Source: Adiantum capillus-veneris
Lineage: Eukaryota > Streptophyta > Polypodiopsida > Polypodiales > Pteridaceae
Reading direction: 5' to 3'
Assembly (NCBI GenBank): GCA_014529385.2
Contig: CM043942.1
Span: 25,234,469-25,298,468 of the forward strand
DNA length: 64,000 nt
The position numbers and the translations under genes were made by a program. The notes beneath the pieces were generated by a model. The model had not been told where the DNA came from. It worked only from the letters and a program-made list of their open reading frames with translations, and ran no database searches. This document shows, piece by piece, positions 45,519-58,544 of this stretch. Position 1 is the first letter of the stretch. Each line of letters begins with the position of its first letter.

Positions 45519-48500
45519 ATCGCGACTATTACCGCGTCCATTACCGTGAATATTGCCGTGCAATGTCCTTTCAAACTGATAAAAACGTATCCGAGGTAGT
45601 AAGGGCGGTATATAAACCACTCCCTCTGTGCTTAGTTATCAATAATGTCATTTTTAGCCTTTTGAATTTTTGATGAGAGGACCTCTAATTTTTTTATGAG
45701 TACTTTTTTTTTGTAGTACTTCTAGATGGTTTTTAGGTACATTTTTAAAGTACTTTCAAATATTTGCGATTAAAAAATTAACCCATCCAGTGCGCACACG
45801 GATTGTACTTTATTTAAAAAAATGTATATCACTCATTGCACTTTATTCTCTTTGAATTTATAGTCATTTGTTTTTTTTTTGAAATGTACATTCTTTCTAA
45901 TTAACTGTTTATTTTTTAGGGCACATATGACTAAATAAAAAATTTGTCGTGTGTGCAAGACATCGATTGGGATGATTGTGTCCCCCTTGGAGGCCTTGAA
46001 CGCGATCGACGGCTCAAGGAAAAACTCCCTTGTACTTGCACCAAGTGCAAAAGGAAAATCCCTCGCTTGAGACGCATTGCATTGGAGCACGAGGAGAATG
46101 AAGGTCTTTTTCATCCTCAAAAAAACATTTGAAGAGATGAGAGTGCCACTATTAGTCTGTGTTTGGTGGTAATGTGCCAGTTCGCAAGGCTGAACGGGAA
46201 AGGCAAGAGCTATTGGACGAATTGGGTGCACCGCATGGTGATCCTCCCACTAGCTCTACTTCGATAACTCTTGTGGCGTCTCAGTCACACTTTGAGGCAG
46301 AGGATGATCACATGTTCGCAATATGTGATGAGTTCCTGGCTCATGAACGAGACGTGTGCGAGGAGGATTTCCAGCCATGCACTCAACGGGCAGCGGAAAT
46401 GGAGGACAAATTGATGGCAAGTGTCGGAACACCTCTTTACAACGGTGCACAGTACTTGGTGCTCGTCGTTGGAAGTCCTCAACTTGCAAGAAGAATTTGG
46501 TTGGAGCAATGCAGGTGTCAATGCAATCCTTGGGGAAGTCTGAAATATGACTTTTTATATATCTCTCTTGCTTTATGGTTTCTCCTGTTTGTCGTAGTTT
46601 TATGGGAAAAATGTTTCCAAAAGATCACACATGCCTCCAGATCATCGACACGCTAGATCGTATGTTACTGCACTTGGAATGGAGTATGAGCGCATCCATG
46701 CATGCATCAATGATTGCATGCTATACCACAAGGAGCACACACGCTACCTCATGTCCCATGTGCGGGGAAGCAGGATACAAGACCGGAGTGAGCGGGGTGC
46801 ACCTACCCCGCAAGGTATGGCACGCCAACCACCACTCGGATCTCAATGGCCAGAGTTTGGGTTGAAGCCTCAACACTTGAGGTTTGGGCTAGCAAGTGAT
46901 GGTGTCAACCCCTTCTGCACTAAGTCTACTTCATGGACCACTTGACCCGTGGTGATCATCAACTACAATATTCCACCATTGGAGATAACCAAGAAGGGAA
47001 ATATACTTCTTTCCTTTCTTGTGACAAGGAAGTACAAATTATCAAATATTGACATCTACCTCAAGCCCCTGATCGAGGAGTTGGAGGATTATGGAGAGGC
47101 ATTCCTATTGTAGATGTCTCACTTGCAAAGGGGGGGAGAGAAGCCATTGTGAGGGGAATCCTTATGTGGACTATGCACAACTATCCTTGGCTTGGAGAGA
47201 TTATTGGTATCTCCCTTCTCCTTCTCTCTCTATTCTCTCTCTCTTTAGTTTTCTCTATCTCTCTAGCGATATGATATGTATGCAGGGTTATCCACATTGG
47301 GTCACAATGCATGTCCTACTTGCTGGCCATCATTGGTGACAGAGAGGCTAGATGCCTTGTGCAAGATAGTGTATCCAAAAAACCATCGTTTCTTACCCCA
47401 AGGTCATAGCAAGTACAAGGCTCCAACAAATGGAAAGACGACTCTAAAGCTCACGATGGAAAATTGGGCAACCATTTGGGAAGAGCACTACAACAACAAT
47501 CCTGCTCTGTGTCCTCCATCAAAAGGTATGTCAAGGTATTCCATATTTTTAAGGCTTCCATATTGAAAGGACTTAAAAATACAACACCTCTAAGATACCA
47601 TGCACATATTCAAGAATGCAGCCCAAACACTGTGGGACCACATTATTGGCAAGAAGGACTCATTGGGTGCACGGGAGGATTTGAGGGTCTTGTAACATCT
47701 CCCCACCTTTGCTACTGCATGCCGTGCCCCATTTGGGAAGATTGTGCTTCCTAAAGCACCATGGATGCTAGCCAAAGAAGAATTAGACAAAGTGAAGGAT
47801 ACCATTGCGTCTATTTGCAGACCAATAGGATACATGAGGTTGCTAAAGGGAGCTTTCACAAAAGCAAAGAAGGGTGAAAGCGTTCAATTGTATGGGTTGA
47901 AAACCCATGATTGGCACAAGATGATTCAAGTAATTTCCCTCTCCCTATTCTATCTATAGTTTGGGTGTATGACTTTCTTTCACTTCCCCTTCCCCTAATT
48001 TACATTGTAGTTCATTTTGCCGGGGAGTATGTCTATATGTCGAGACAAGAAAGTCAAGGATGCTACTTTCAAACTTGGAGAGCTAGTAAGGTACACCACA
48101 AGACTCCACTCAACTACACATTTTTTTATGTACACAATAATCTTAGCTAGCACTTAGTGTATCCTTGTGTGTTTTCTTATAGATTTGTTAGCTCCAAGGA
48201 AATTGAAATAGATGCTATCCCTTTTGCTCAAACACTTGCAACGGAAATTGTGTGTACCATTGAGGATGCATTTTGTTGATCGGTCCTTCTTAGTCAAATT
48301 CATCTCTTGGTTCACGTGATGGAGGAGATTTCTATATGTGGAGTAGTGCACGCACAATGGATGTTCTTCTTAAAGAAGTTTTTAAAGACTCCAAAATATT
48401 TTTTGCGGCTATAGTCTCAATCACAGGCATGTATGGCCAAGGGGTGGATTGTGCAAGAGGCATTTGTTTACATCGCAGAGTATTTGGCACAAGTTGATCC

Positions 48501-49401
48501 TTCAATGCCTTGCATGTGGTGAAACAAGGAAGATGCAAGAATGACTTCACACTTGCCAAGTGGAAAGGGAAAACTATTTAACATGGATATAAATCTATCC
48601 CGAGTGGTTAATAACTTTTGTATTCTCAATGAAAAGGTTATGACCAAGTGGGTGGACTTGTGGACAATGGCAAAGCCAAAGTGTTTGCAAGAGAGAGAAG
48701 AATGGAAAGAAGTACAACAAGGAAGGAGGGCAGCGCCAGTCCCTAGACACCATGCATGTTTCCCATATCTCATAGTGCGGAGTGGATTCATGAGAGAATG
48801 AGCAAAGCAAAAGCACATAGAGAAGACATCACCGACAAAGAACGGGAGTATGCATGAGGCTGCATACCTAAAGTAGAGTACTCATATACCTAAACCATAT
48901 TGTAAAGTTTTTTCTTGATTTTATCTTTGTAATTGATAAAAGATATTTTCCTATTTTGTAGTGCCTTTCCTTTAACTCTATGTGGTCAAAGGGTCATCAC
49001 TTTTGCCACATTGACGAGCGTAGAACCACCATGGATTGTTGCATCATGGGAAACTTTGACACAGATGATGATGGAGCCAGGTATTGTGGGACTATTGAAA
49101 GGATACTAAAAGTTAATTTTAAAACCTTTCATACCTTCATCTTTGAGTGCAAGTGGTTTGCAAATGTGTATAAACGACATGAGAATGGCCTCTACATGGT
49201 GGACTCTAGTGTGCACCACATAGGGAGGTATGGCAATTTAGTTTTACCGCGCAATTGTGAGCAAGTGAGTGACTACGTTTTTTATTCTTATTTGCTTGTA
49301 ACATTAATTATACCGGTGTTACTCACTTTGAACTTCTCTTCTGTAGGTCATCTATATCCTCCACCAACCAAAACTTTGGTTCGTAATTCCCATAGCACCT
49401 C
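45519..49401 (+). pseudogene. Outer CACTA element: transposase gene (Transposase_21, DUF4218, DUF4216), decayed, first part
   Basis: Left edge has subterminal motifs (ATTACCGC at about 45534, ATTACCGT, TTGCCG). Coding blocks in order: DWDDCVPLGG...LPCTCTKCKRKIPRLRR (about 45965-46070, Transpos_assoc-like); EAEDDHMFAICDEFLAH; ALGMEYERIHACINDCMLY (about 46660); LRFGLASDGVNPF (46880); SGHNACPTC-like (47285); TNWA/ENWATIWEEHYNNNP (47460); KAKKGESVQLYGLKTHDWHK (about 47855-47920); DUF4218 pieces; LPSGKGKLFNMDINL (48550); DUF4216 MGNFDTDDDGARYCGTIER (49046) to LWFVIPIAP (about 49380). Introns and many indels. The frame is cut at 49401 by the inner CACTA element and resumes at 58959. Confidence 0.88.
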
Positions 49402-49560
49402 CACTATGAGAGATCGTGGTGTTTACCGCGGGCCATTACCGCAAAACAAGAGAGAGGAATTCAAAATGAGGAGAGAGAATCCTTTTGATGCTCAAGCGGC
49501 ACTTTACCGCAAATATTACCGCGTGCATTTCTGCGAATATTGCCGCGCACATTACCGCTA
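49402..49560 (+). repeat. Left terminal and subterminal repeats of the inner CACTA element
   Basis: CACTAT terminus, then TTTACCGC, ATTACCGC (49433), TTTACCGC, ATTACCGC and ATTACCGC again near 49550. In characterised En/Spm elements, short subterminal repeats bind TNPA and are needed for transposition. Here the octamer ATTACCGC/GCGGTAAT is the candidate. 49561-49820 is geneless. Confidence 0.8.
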
Positions 49561-49820
49561 AAGCTGGACCCCCCTCCCCCCTCCCTCTCCCGTGGGTTTC
49601 CATTTAAATCCAATACAACTCAAAATGTATTTACACACTACAACTCCTACACTCTCCAGAATACTTGCTCACTTCACTTAATCTCTCTTTCACTCTAAAA
49701 ATTCTATACATAAATCATTGAATTCACAACAAAACCATTACAAATACTATTCATAAGCACATAACGAAACATTTGCAAATTAATCATATACTACACCAAG
49801 TGAAAGAATGGAGAGTTTTA

Positions 49821-52800
49821 TTAATTCTCATCTTGTATAAGGTCTCTACAAGCACTAGGATCCATATTTAGACCCATAGTATTCAAATCAATAAACAAAT
49901 TTAGAGATTCTTCCTCCTCTCCATCACCTCCTGCAGAATCATCACGCTTTCTCCCTCTTCCTCCTGCTCAAGATGACTATTTGCAAGGCTTGGATGACCT
50001 TCTTCAACTTCTACTACATCTTTCTCTGCATCTTGTGGTGATGGTATGATGGTATCAATTACTGGCTCAATGTCTGTCTCTACAAAGATAGATCTATCCG
50101 CGACGTGACTGGAATGACATACCAAAGTCTTCTTTGATATATACATGGCGCATAAAAGAGCTGTACGTCACACACAAAGAATAAGCTGATATACATAACT
50201 TAAATTTTTAATTTAAGTTAATTGCACATAGCCTAAATTACCTGCTCGCAACTACTAGGATACACCAAGTTGTCAGTTTTTCCCCGATTGAATTGGGTGG
50301 AATCCACCATAATGAGCCCATTTTCATGTCTTTTGACCTCACCCGCAAACCATCGGCACTCAAAGAGGAATTTGTGAAAAGATCTGAAATCCACTTTGAT
50401 TATTCTCTCTATAGTACCACAATATCTGACCTCATCTGTTGTTGTGTCAAAGTTTCCCATCACGCCACAATCATTAGTGGTCCGACGCTCATCTATCTTG
50501 CGGGTGCGAAAATATTGGCCTTCGGACCAAACGGAGTTGAAAATGAGACTCTACAATCACAATTCATAAGAGGTTACATCGCATTTCATTAAGTGATTTG
50601 CATACATGCATACATAACATATACACACTCACCTTGCGCAAGCATCCTTGCGCATACTCCCATTCTTTAGGGCTTATTTGTTCTCCTTGTGCTTTGGCAT
50701 TGGTCATGGCATTATGGATCCACTCTACTTGAATCAATCAGGATATTTTGCAAGCTCTTTAGGAAAAGGAGGTGCACGTCTACCTCCATGGGACCTCTTC
50801 CATGCATCTCTATCCCTTTCTCTAGCTGCCCAAGCTTCCAAGTACATATTGACCCATTTGGTCATGATAGTGGCATTGAGTAAAGAGTAGTTGTTGACTA
50901 TGGCATAAAACTCTCTATCCATGACCAAGAGTGAGCCTTTTCCACTGGGAATGGTTGAGTGCTTCTAGGATCCTCTTCTTCACTCCATAGACGAGGCAAT
51001 GATGGATCCACTGTGATGAGATACTGTGAGACATACACAAATGCCTCTTGCACCACCCAACCTTCTGCCATGCTCGCATGAAAACATTAAAACCACATAT
51101 TTTTATTAGTAACTCCATAGCGTATAAATGCTATCTATATTGTATTGATTTTGCATACCTCTGGTTGTGACCTCAATCTAACAAAATCCTTTAAAGTCTT
51201 CAAGAATATCTCCAAGAAGAACATCCATCTAGAGTGAACCACCCCACAAATGGCAATCTCCTCAACAAGGTGAAGCAATAGATGTATTTTGCTAACAAGG
51301 ATTGTACGTGGGAATGCATCCTCAATAGCACACACTGCCTCTACTGCTAGTTGATGGGCTACTCGTATGGCTTCTACTTCTATCTCCTTGGAGCTCACAA
51401 ATCTACAGGGCAAACGTTATATAGTAGATGAAAAAAAATCCAAAGTTCATGCATGCACAACATGATATAGTACTTGAAAAAAACCCATTACCTCGCAATC
51501 TCACCCACTTTGAATATTGCACCCTTCACCTTAGTGTCGCCATAACCACTAATAGTTATGGGAAGTACAAACTACAAACAATAAAACATCTTAGTGAATG
51601 TCAACCACAAACTGTTCTACTCTTACCTGAAGGATTTTATGCCAATCATGGGATTTCAATCCATACAATTGAGTGGAGCCACCCTTTTTGGTTTTTGTGA
51701 AAGCACCTTTGAGTGACCACATATATCCCGTTGGAGTTCTGATGGATGCAATAACTTGCTTTGTCTGCTCTTGGTCTGCCTTTGACATTATCCACGGTGC
51801 AAGTTTGGGAGAATCATCTTTCCCCGCTCCCCCATGCGGGGTGTGGCTAAAGGGGGGAGACGTCTAATGGCTCTTAAATCTTCCCTAGCACCCAATGAAT
51901 CCTTCTTGCCAATTATGTGATCCCATATAGCTTGCCCAACATTTTTGAATACATGCATAGGGTCCAATAACTGCTGAATTTTCAACGAAGCCCAATAGGG
52001 GAGAGACAAGAATATTGAGTACCTCGACATACCCTTTGGCAACCCATTGGGAGGCGGTGAGGTACCATGATGCTCCTCCCAATGCTTCGCCCAATCAGTC
52101 ATGGTCCAATGGAACGGCTTCACTCCATTGATAGGGGGAGCATATCTATGATGTGAAGGAGGTAGGAAGTGATGGTTGTTGGGATAGATCACCTTCCCAA
52201 GAAGAGGAGGTCTCTCTGTCACAAGGGAAGGGCCACAAGTGGGACACGCACTATGTCCAGATGTTGCCAATCCTGCCAAGAGGTAAACAAAAGTTACACA
52301 TGAGATGATAAACCTAAAGCAAAGAGTACAATTAACATGTGCATACTTACCAGATACCTCTCCAAATCCTGGGTAATCATGCATGGTCCACATGAGGATG
52401 CACTTGATGACGGCTTTGAGGTCTCGTGGTGGCCGTGAAATGTCAATGACATCTATGCCTCTCCATAGTTCTTGAAGCTCATCAATAAGAGGCTGCAGAT
52501 ATACATCCATGTTTTTTAATTTGTGCTTTCCTGGAATGAGAAGTGATAGTAAAATGTTTCCCTTTTTTGTTGCCTCCCAAGGCGGAATATTGTAGTTTAC
52601 AACCACCACCGGCCAAGTGCTCCATGAAGTAGAGCGGTGCCCAAATGGATTCTCTCCATCACTAGCTAACCCAATACTCAAGTGACGAGGCTCATCCCTG
52701 AACTCTGGCCATGTGTCCTCTATGTGCTTCCACGCTGGTGAGTCAGCTGGCACTCTCATAATACCATCTGTGGAGCGGATTTTTGCATGCCAACTCAAAA

Positions 52801-53773
52801 GCTTGCTCGTACCCTTCGATCTAAACATGTGTTGGATGGGAGGGATGAGTGGAAAATGCCTCAAAACTTTACGTGGAATTATGTTGCTCTGCATTCCTTC
52901 TTTGAACCTAGGCTCCCCGCATGATGGACATGTGTCACAATCGGCATGCTCATTACGAAAGAGCACACAATCGTTCACGCAAGCATGAATGTGATCATAA
53001 TCCATCCCTAATGCAGTCAACACTTTGCGGGCTTTTCGTCTATTCTCTAGCATGTGATTGCCAGCTGGCAGCATCTTTCCTAGCAACCTATCACAAGAAG
53101 AAAGGACATTAGAAGCTAATTTATGCACTCCACAAGCATCCTTCACAATCTGTATACATACCTCAAAAGTGCGTTGACACTAGCATTGCTCCATCCAAAC
53201 ATCGCCTGAAGGTTAAGGACTTCGAGAGATGCCCTTAAAATGGAGTAAGAGAATCTATCACATAGTGCGGTGTGTGCCGAATCGAGTAGCTCACTCCTCG
53301 TTCTTTCGGAAGCTTCTTTGCATGCACACTCTGGTTCATGCTCCTCCTCTCGTGCAAAGAGATACTCAACCATTCTATGCAAATGGTCGTCTTCTGCATC
53401 CACGTAAGGAGATGGGATGTGGTCACTCGGATAAGAGGGAGCAACAGGACTTGGCTGATTTGATGTGCTTCCTCCCTCTCTGATGGATTCCTGGCGCATG
53501 CGCTCTTCCACCCTCCTTTCCCCTCCTCCACCTGCAACCACACGCCAATGAGGGGTGACGTCAATAGCCACTACAATTCGCAGATCGTTTGTTTCCATCC
53601 GTGCACGCTTGCGAGGATCGTCCCATAGTCCATAATCTTCTACATGGCTCAAGAATATCCGTCGAAGTCGAGCAATGGCGCATTTGCACCACACGCATGG
53701 GCATGGTAATCGCTCGGCCAACCACCATGATCTATCCGGTTCAGTGGACGGGCCAAAATCATCCCAAGCAACC
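49821..53773 (-). pseudogene. CACTA transposase gene (TNPD/TNP2-like), nearly intact with at least two frameshifts
   Basis: Minus strand. A splice acceptor at 53774 opens AWDDFGPSTEPDRSWW and LPCPCVWCKCAIARLRR (Transpos_assoc-like). Intron about 53158-53090. Transposase_21: LLGKMLPAGNHMLENRRKAR, HACVNDCVLFRNEH, CPSCGEPRF, LSIGLASDGENPF, MWTMHDYPGFGEVSG; a stop-free 78-base intron at about 52350-52273; then GHSACPTCGPS and DPMHVFKNVG. A one-base deletion near 51798 precedes KKGGSTQLYGLKSHDWHKIL (DUF4218 start); the rest is at 51413-51140. A second frameshift lies near 50985. DUF4216: MGNFDTTTDEVRYCGTIERI (50460) to CEQ (50240). C-terminal IDLNTMGLNMDPSACRDL ends at 49821. It encodes the enzyme that cuts element ends. 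No DDE triad can be assigned by eye. Confidence 0.9.
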
Positions 53774-53989
53774 TACATTAATAAATTACATACACTAATT
53801 AAAATCAAATTACCAAAGAATGTTAATAAAATATCAGTAAAAAGTAAAAATTAAACTTTTAGGTAAAAATGTCATTTTCAAAGTACTAGGAATACTTTCA
53901 TTTTATATATATTTTATAAAAAACATAGTACCAATAGATTTTGAGGATCAATAGTAATAATGTCAGAATGTGGCCATCTGTGTATATGG

Positions 53990-54119
53990 CCCGAATTTGC
54001 ACCGCGGTAATAGGTGCTACTAGTAATCAGCGCGGTAAGACACGCGGTAATGCTTGCGATAATAGGAGCGGCAAATCAATTTTCAAAATTTTTTATAAAT
54101 AGGGGCACCCGCGTGCCCC
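53990..54119 (+). promoter_or_regulatory. Divergent promoter region: GCGGTAAT cluster plus TATA box of the TNPA-like gene
   Basis: GCGGTAAT at about 54003, GCGGTAAG at about 54029 and GCGGTAAT at about 54042, the same octamer as at the element ends, lie 50-90 bases upstream of TATAAATA (54094-54101). A hairpin GGGGCAC-CCGC-GTGCCCC (54102-54119) follows. The transposase gene points the other way from 53773. If the octamer binds the TNPA-like protein, both genes would be under its control; that is inference. Confidence 0.65.
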
Positions 54120-57100
54120 GCGAAGTTCAAAGCCCTAAAATTTGAATTTCATCGTCTTCTCCACAGAAGCCGAGAGCGCGAACCTCACAACCTTGAGCTC
54201 TACCTCCATCTCTACTCTTCTACTCTCCACCATCTCTACTCTTCCACTCTCCTACCCTCTCCCAACAAGCGCTTCAATTCCATGTAAGTTTTGTTGTTAT
54301 GTTTTTTGATTTTTTCACACGCATACACACACATGCATATACACACACACATACACATATGAATACAATCATACACACGCATGCATACACATGCATACAC
54401 ACACACTAATTACACACACTAATTACACACACTAATTAGTGTATGTGTTCTTTACACACACTAATTAGTGTGTGCATTATTCTAATGCACACACTAATTA
54501 GTGTAAGTAAAGTACACCATAACCTAAATTTGTTAATTAGTGGCTACTTGCAAAATCTAAACATTAATGCACACACTAATTAGTGCATGTGTTCTTTACA
54601 CACAATAATTAGTGTGTGCATTATTCTAATGCACACACTAATTAGTGTAAGTAAAGACACACCAAAACCTAAATTTGTTAATTATTAGTTACTTGCAAAA
54701 TCTAAACTTGTTAGATTTGTCAAATTTGTTAAATTTATTACTTGCATAACCTAATATGTTAAATTTGGGATTGGCCATGCACACACTAATTAGTGTGTGT
54801 TAACACACACTAATTAGTGTGTGCATTGGCCAATGTGATTGGTCAATGCACACACTAATTAGTGTGTGATGAGTGTGTGCATTGGTCAATGGGATTGGCC
54901 AATTCACACACTAATTAGTGTGTGTTAACACACACTAATTTGTGTGTGATTAGTGTGTGCATTGACCAATCACATTGGCCAATGCACACACTAATTAGTG
55001 TGTACATTGGCCAATACACACACTATTTAGTGTGTGATTAGTGTGTGCATTGGTCAATGGTATTGGCCAATACACACACTATTTAGTGTGTGATTAATGT
55101 GTGCATTGGTCAATGGGATTGGCCAATACACAGACTATTTAGTGTGTGATTAGTGTGTGCATTGGTCAATGGGATTGGCCAATTCACACACTAATCAGTA
55201 TGTGTTAACACACACTAATTTGTGTGTGCATTGACCAATGTGATTGGTCAATGCACATACTAATTAGTGTGTGCATTGGCTAATGTGATTGGTCAATGCA
55301 CACACTAATTAGTTTGGGATTAGTGTGTGCATTGGTCAATTGGATTGGCCAATACACACACTATTTAGTGTGTGATTATTGTGTGCACAAGCCAATTGGA
55401 TTGGCCAATACACACACTAATTAGTATGTGTTAACAGACACTAATTTGTGTGTGATTAGTGTGTGCGTTGGCCAATGTGATTGGTCAATGCACACACTAA
55501 TTAGTTTGGGATTAGTGTGTGCATTGGTCAATTGGATTGGCCAATACACACACTATTTAGTGTGTGATTAGTGTGTGCACAAGCCAATTGGATTGGCCAA
55601 TACACACACTATTTAGTGTGTGATTAGTGTGTGCACAAGCCAATTGGATTGGCCAATACACACACTAATTAGTATGTATTAACACACACTAATTTGTGTG
55701 TGATTAGTGTGTGCATTGGCCAATGTGATTGGTCAATGCACACACTAATTAGTTTGGGATTAGTGTGTGCAATGGTCAATTGGATTGGCCAATACACACA
55801 CTATTTAGTGTGTGATTAGTGTGTGCATTGGTCAATTGGATTGGCCAATACACACACTATTTAGTGTGTGATTAGTGTGTGCACAAGCCAATTGGATTGG
55901 CCAATACACACACTATTTAGTGTGTGATTAGTGTGTGCACAAGCCAATTGGATTGGCCAATACACACACTAATTAGTATGTATTAACACACACTAATTTG
56001 TGTGTGATTAGTGTGTGCATTGGCCAATGTGATTGGTCAATGCACACACTAATTAGTTTGGGATTAGTGTGTGCAATGGTCAATTGGATTGGCCAATACA
56101 CACACTATTTAGTGTGTGATTAGTGTGTGCATTGGTCAATTGGATTGGCCAATACACACACTATTTAGTGTGTGATTAGTGTGTGCATTGACCAATGCAA
56201 TTGGCCAATGCACACACTAATTAGTGTGTGCATTGACCAATGCAATTGGCCAATGCACACACTAATTAGTGTGTGATTAGTCCAATTACACAAGCCAATG
56301 CATACACTAATTAGTGTGTTTACAAGCCAATGCACACACTAATTAGTGTATGTTAACACACACTAATTAGTGTGTGCACAAGCCAATGCACACACTAATT
56401 AGTGTGTGCACACACTAATGCACACACTAATTAGTGTATGTTAAAACACACTAATTAGTGTGTGCACAAGCCAAATATTACACAAGCCAACACTAAAACA
56501 CACACTAATTAGTGTGTGCACAAGCCAATTACACAAGCCAACACTAAAACACACACTAATTATGTTAAATTAAACAACAATCAACACAAAAACATAAACA
56601 TACCTCCATGATTAAGTCATAGGTGACGTATTAGGCCCCAATGGTCGTCCAAGTGATCGCGCAATCGGTCACACTAATCATAAACACAATAATCTCTTAT
56701 TAGTCAATACACACACTAATATCTTATTAGCACTCAAGGCTTTGCAAGACTCTTTTATAGGTTGTAGACACACATTGGATTCTTTCCACATTGGATACTA
56801 TAGAGAATCCAATGTTAAAAAATCCAATGTTTGAAAAAAATCAATGTGTAAATTTTTAATCATATATTCGAATTTTATACCCTAGTTTAATCTTTGTCGT
56901 AATAAATGCAGACCATGTCTTCTTCTTCCACACCACGCTTTTGCAGCATTGAGGATTTCATGGCAGACGAGATGTCATATCCCGACGCTCTCTGTGCCTA
57001 TCATTCACAGCCGTCGCCTCAGCAGTCATCATCAGGGTTCGGCTGGTTTCGAGACGCTCTTGGTGGGTCCGCTATCGTACCTGTGACCGCTCCAGATGTG

Positions 57101-58544
57101 GAGAGGGCATTGCGTCTTTGGGCTGAGTGGTTAGGTTCGCAGTAGACCCTTACGCAGCGCTATTCACCGGCGTAGCTAGCAGCTTTTGGATTATCAGAGG
57201 TCTCTACTCCGACTGGTGGCACTCCATACCTGCAGAGTTTTCTAGCTACAGCTCCAGGTTCAACTTTTCCTTCACAGGGTCCAACGCCCCAGGGTCCGAC
57301 ACCGTTGGGTGTGACGCCACAGGGTCCGACGCCACCGGCGTCCACCTATCCATCACCTATCCCACCTTCTGTCTGAGATTCACGTCGGTGCTCTTCTGGC
57401 AGACAACGTCAGGGCAGCTCGCACGCTAGCGCCGGTCGATCTCGACGAGGGAGAGGAGCTAGTTGTTGTTTTGGGGGGGGGGGGGGGGAGTACTACAGAT
57501 TCTCCTCCACAGTCACCGCTCCCTGCTCCAGCAGAAGATGAGGACCATGACATGCCTTCACCAGATGCTCGCGGGTTATACTACCAAGTTCATAGAGGAG
57601 GTATGGTGGATCTCGGGACAGCGCAGGGCAGGAGATTCCGCACACACGCCAACCAATTAATCCACTCCACATATATCAATTGTTTTCTCAAATTTGATCA
57701 GCAAGATCCCTACAACCTCACATATATAGAGACAACCATGCACATGCGTTTCCCCAACCCTGAGGGGCAACAATTCTCAAGGCAATGGTTGCAAGAGCAT
57801 GTCAAAACATTTCTGAAGAACAAAAAATCTAGTGTGAGGAGAGCTGCAAAGAAGACAATGGAGTCTCCAGAGCATAGCTATCGGCTAGGAAATGTCCATG
57901 ATGTGGAGTGGGAGACCGCTATGGGCGAGAAAGAGGATGAAAGGGCAACGGGTGTGAGGATGTATACGCGTCAAGTTGAGGCCAGATCCCATCAGACTCC
58001 TACGCATTATGGTTCGGGAGGAAAAACGGCTTGGAAAGACAAATATGTAAGTAAAAATTTTTAGTTTTATTGTAAAAAATCTAATGTTTTTTATTTAATT
58101 AATTGGTTGCTATTTTTTGTCGATATAACATTACCATGAGTCGCCCGACCAGAGATGTGCAGAGATATAGAGAGAACCATACCGAGTATAAAACTTGGTG
58201 TTGGTTGTTTGAAAATCAAATGATCTCTCGAGAGGAGTTCGAAAATGCGTGCAGAAGTTTGCAACATGTAAGTTCAATCTTATTTAAATAATCAAATTGT
58301 TGAGTTTATATCAAATATTAAATAACAAAGTGTTAATTGTTTCTTTTTTATGGTTTTGCAGAGTCAAGGAGTTCCACGCAAAATGCCGCCAACTCCCCCA
58401 CGAGCATCCTCTATTTTGTATATGCGGGCCCCGTTTGCCCTATCCCACATGACCATACTCTATTTTGTACACGCGGGCTTTTTTTGCCCTTTATGTAAAT
58501 GCAATACCTATCATTTTTTGGCTCAATACCTCCCCCAATTGTAA
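54120..58544 (+). pseudogene. TNPA-like second CACTA gene with a long 5' UTR intron
   Basis: Exon 1 (about 54120-54283) is untranslated, C/T-rich, with donor CAT/GTAAGT. Intron 1 is 54284-56911. Exon 2 starts at ATGCAG/ACC with ATG at 56915: MSSSSTPRFCSIEDFMADEM, DVERALRLWAEWL, a Pro-rich region with QGPTP repeats, an Arg-rich RSRRGRG segment, then (after a run of about 16 G at 57473 and a frame change) GLYYQVHRGGMVDLGTAQGR, FLKNKKSSVRRAAKK and THYGSGGKTAWKDKY to donor at 58047. Later exons: about 58142-58267 and 58362-58544. Stops at 57143, 57173 and 57374 interrupt exon 2. Expected role by analogy: DNA-binding partner of the transposase. The family assignment is moderate. Confidence 0.65.
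54384..56560. repeat. 2.2-kb tandem array of CACTA-like palindromes in intron 1 of the TNPA-like gene
   Basis: Dozens of copies of the perfect palindrome CACACACTAATTAGTGTGTG and variants (CACTATTTAGTG, CACTAATTTGTG) alternate with a second palindromic module built on ATTGGCCAAT / ATTGGTCAAT. The common unit is about 56 bases: module A (20), ATTAGTGTGTGC (12), then the CCAAT module (24). Longer and shorter units occur, and the edges (54300-54700 and 56290-56560) are less regular. The core holds CACTA and TAGTG back to back around AT, i.e. the element's own terminal pentamer twice. Confidence 0.95.

Noticed and set aside
54384-56560. CRISPR-like appearance of regularly repeated palindromes
   Set aside because: The spacers are themselves repeated, the context is a plant transposon intron, and there are no cas genes.
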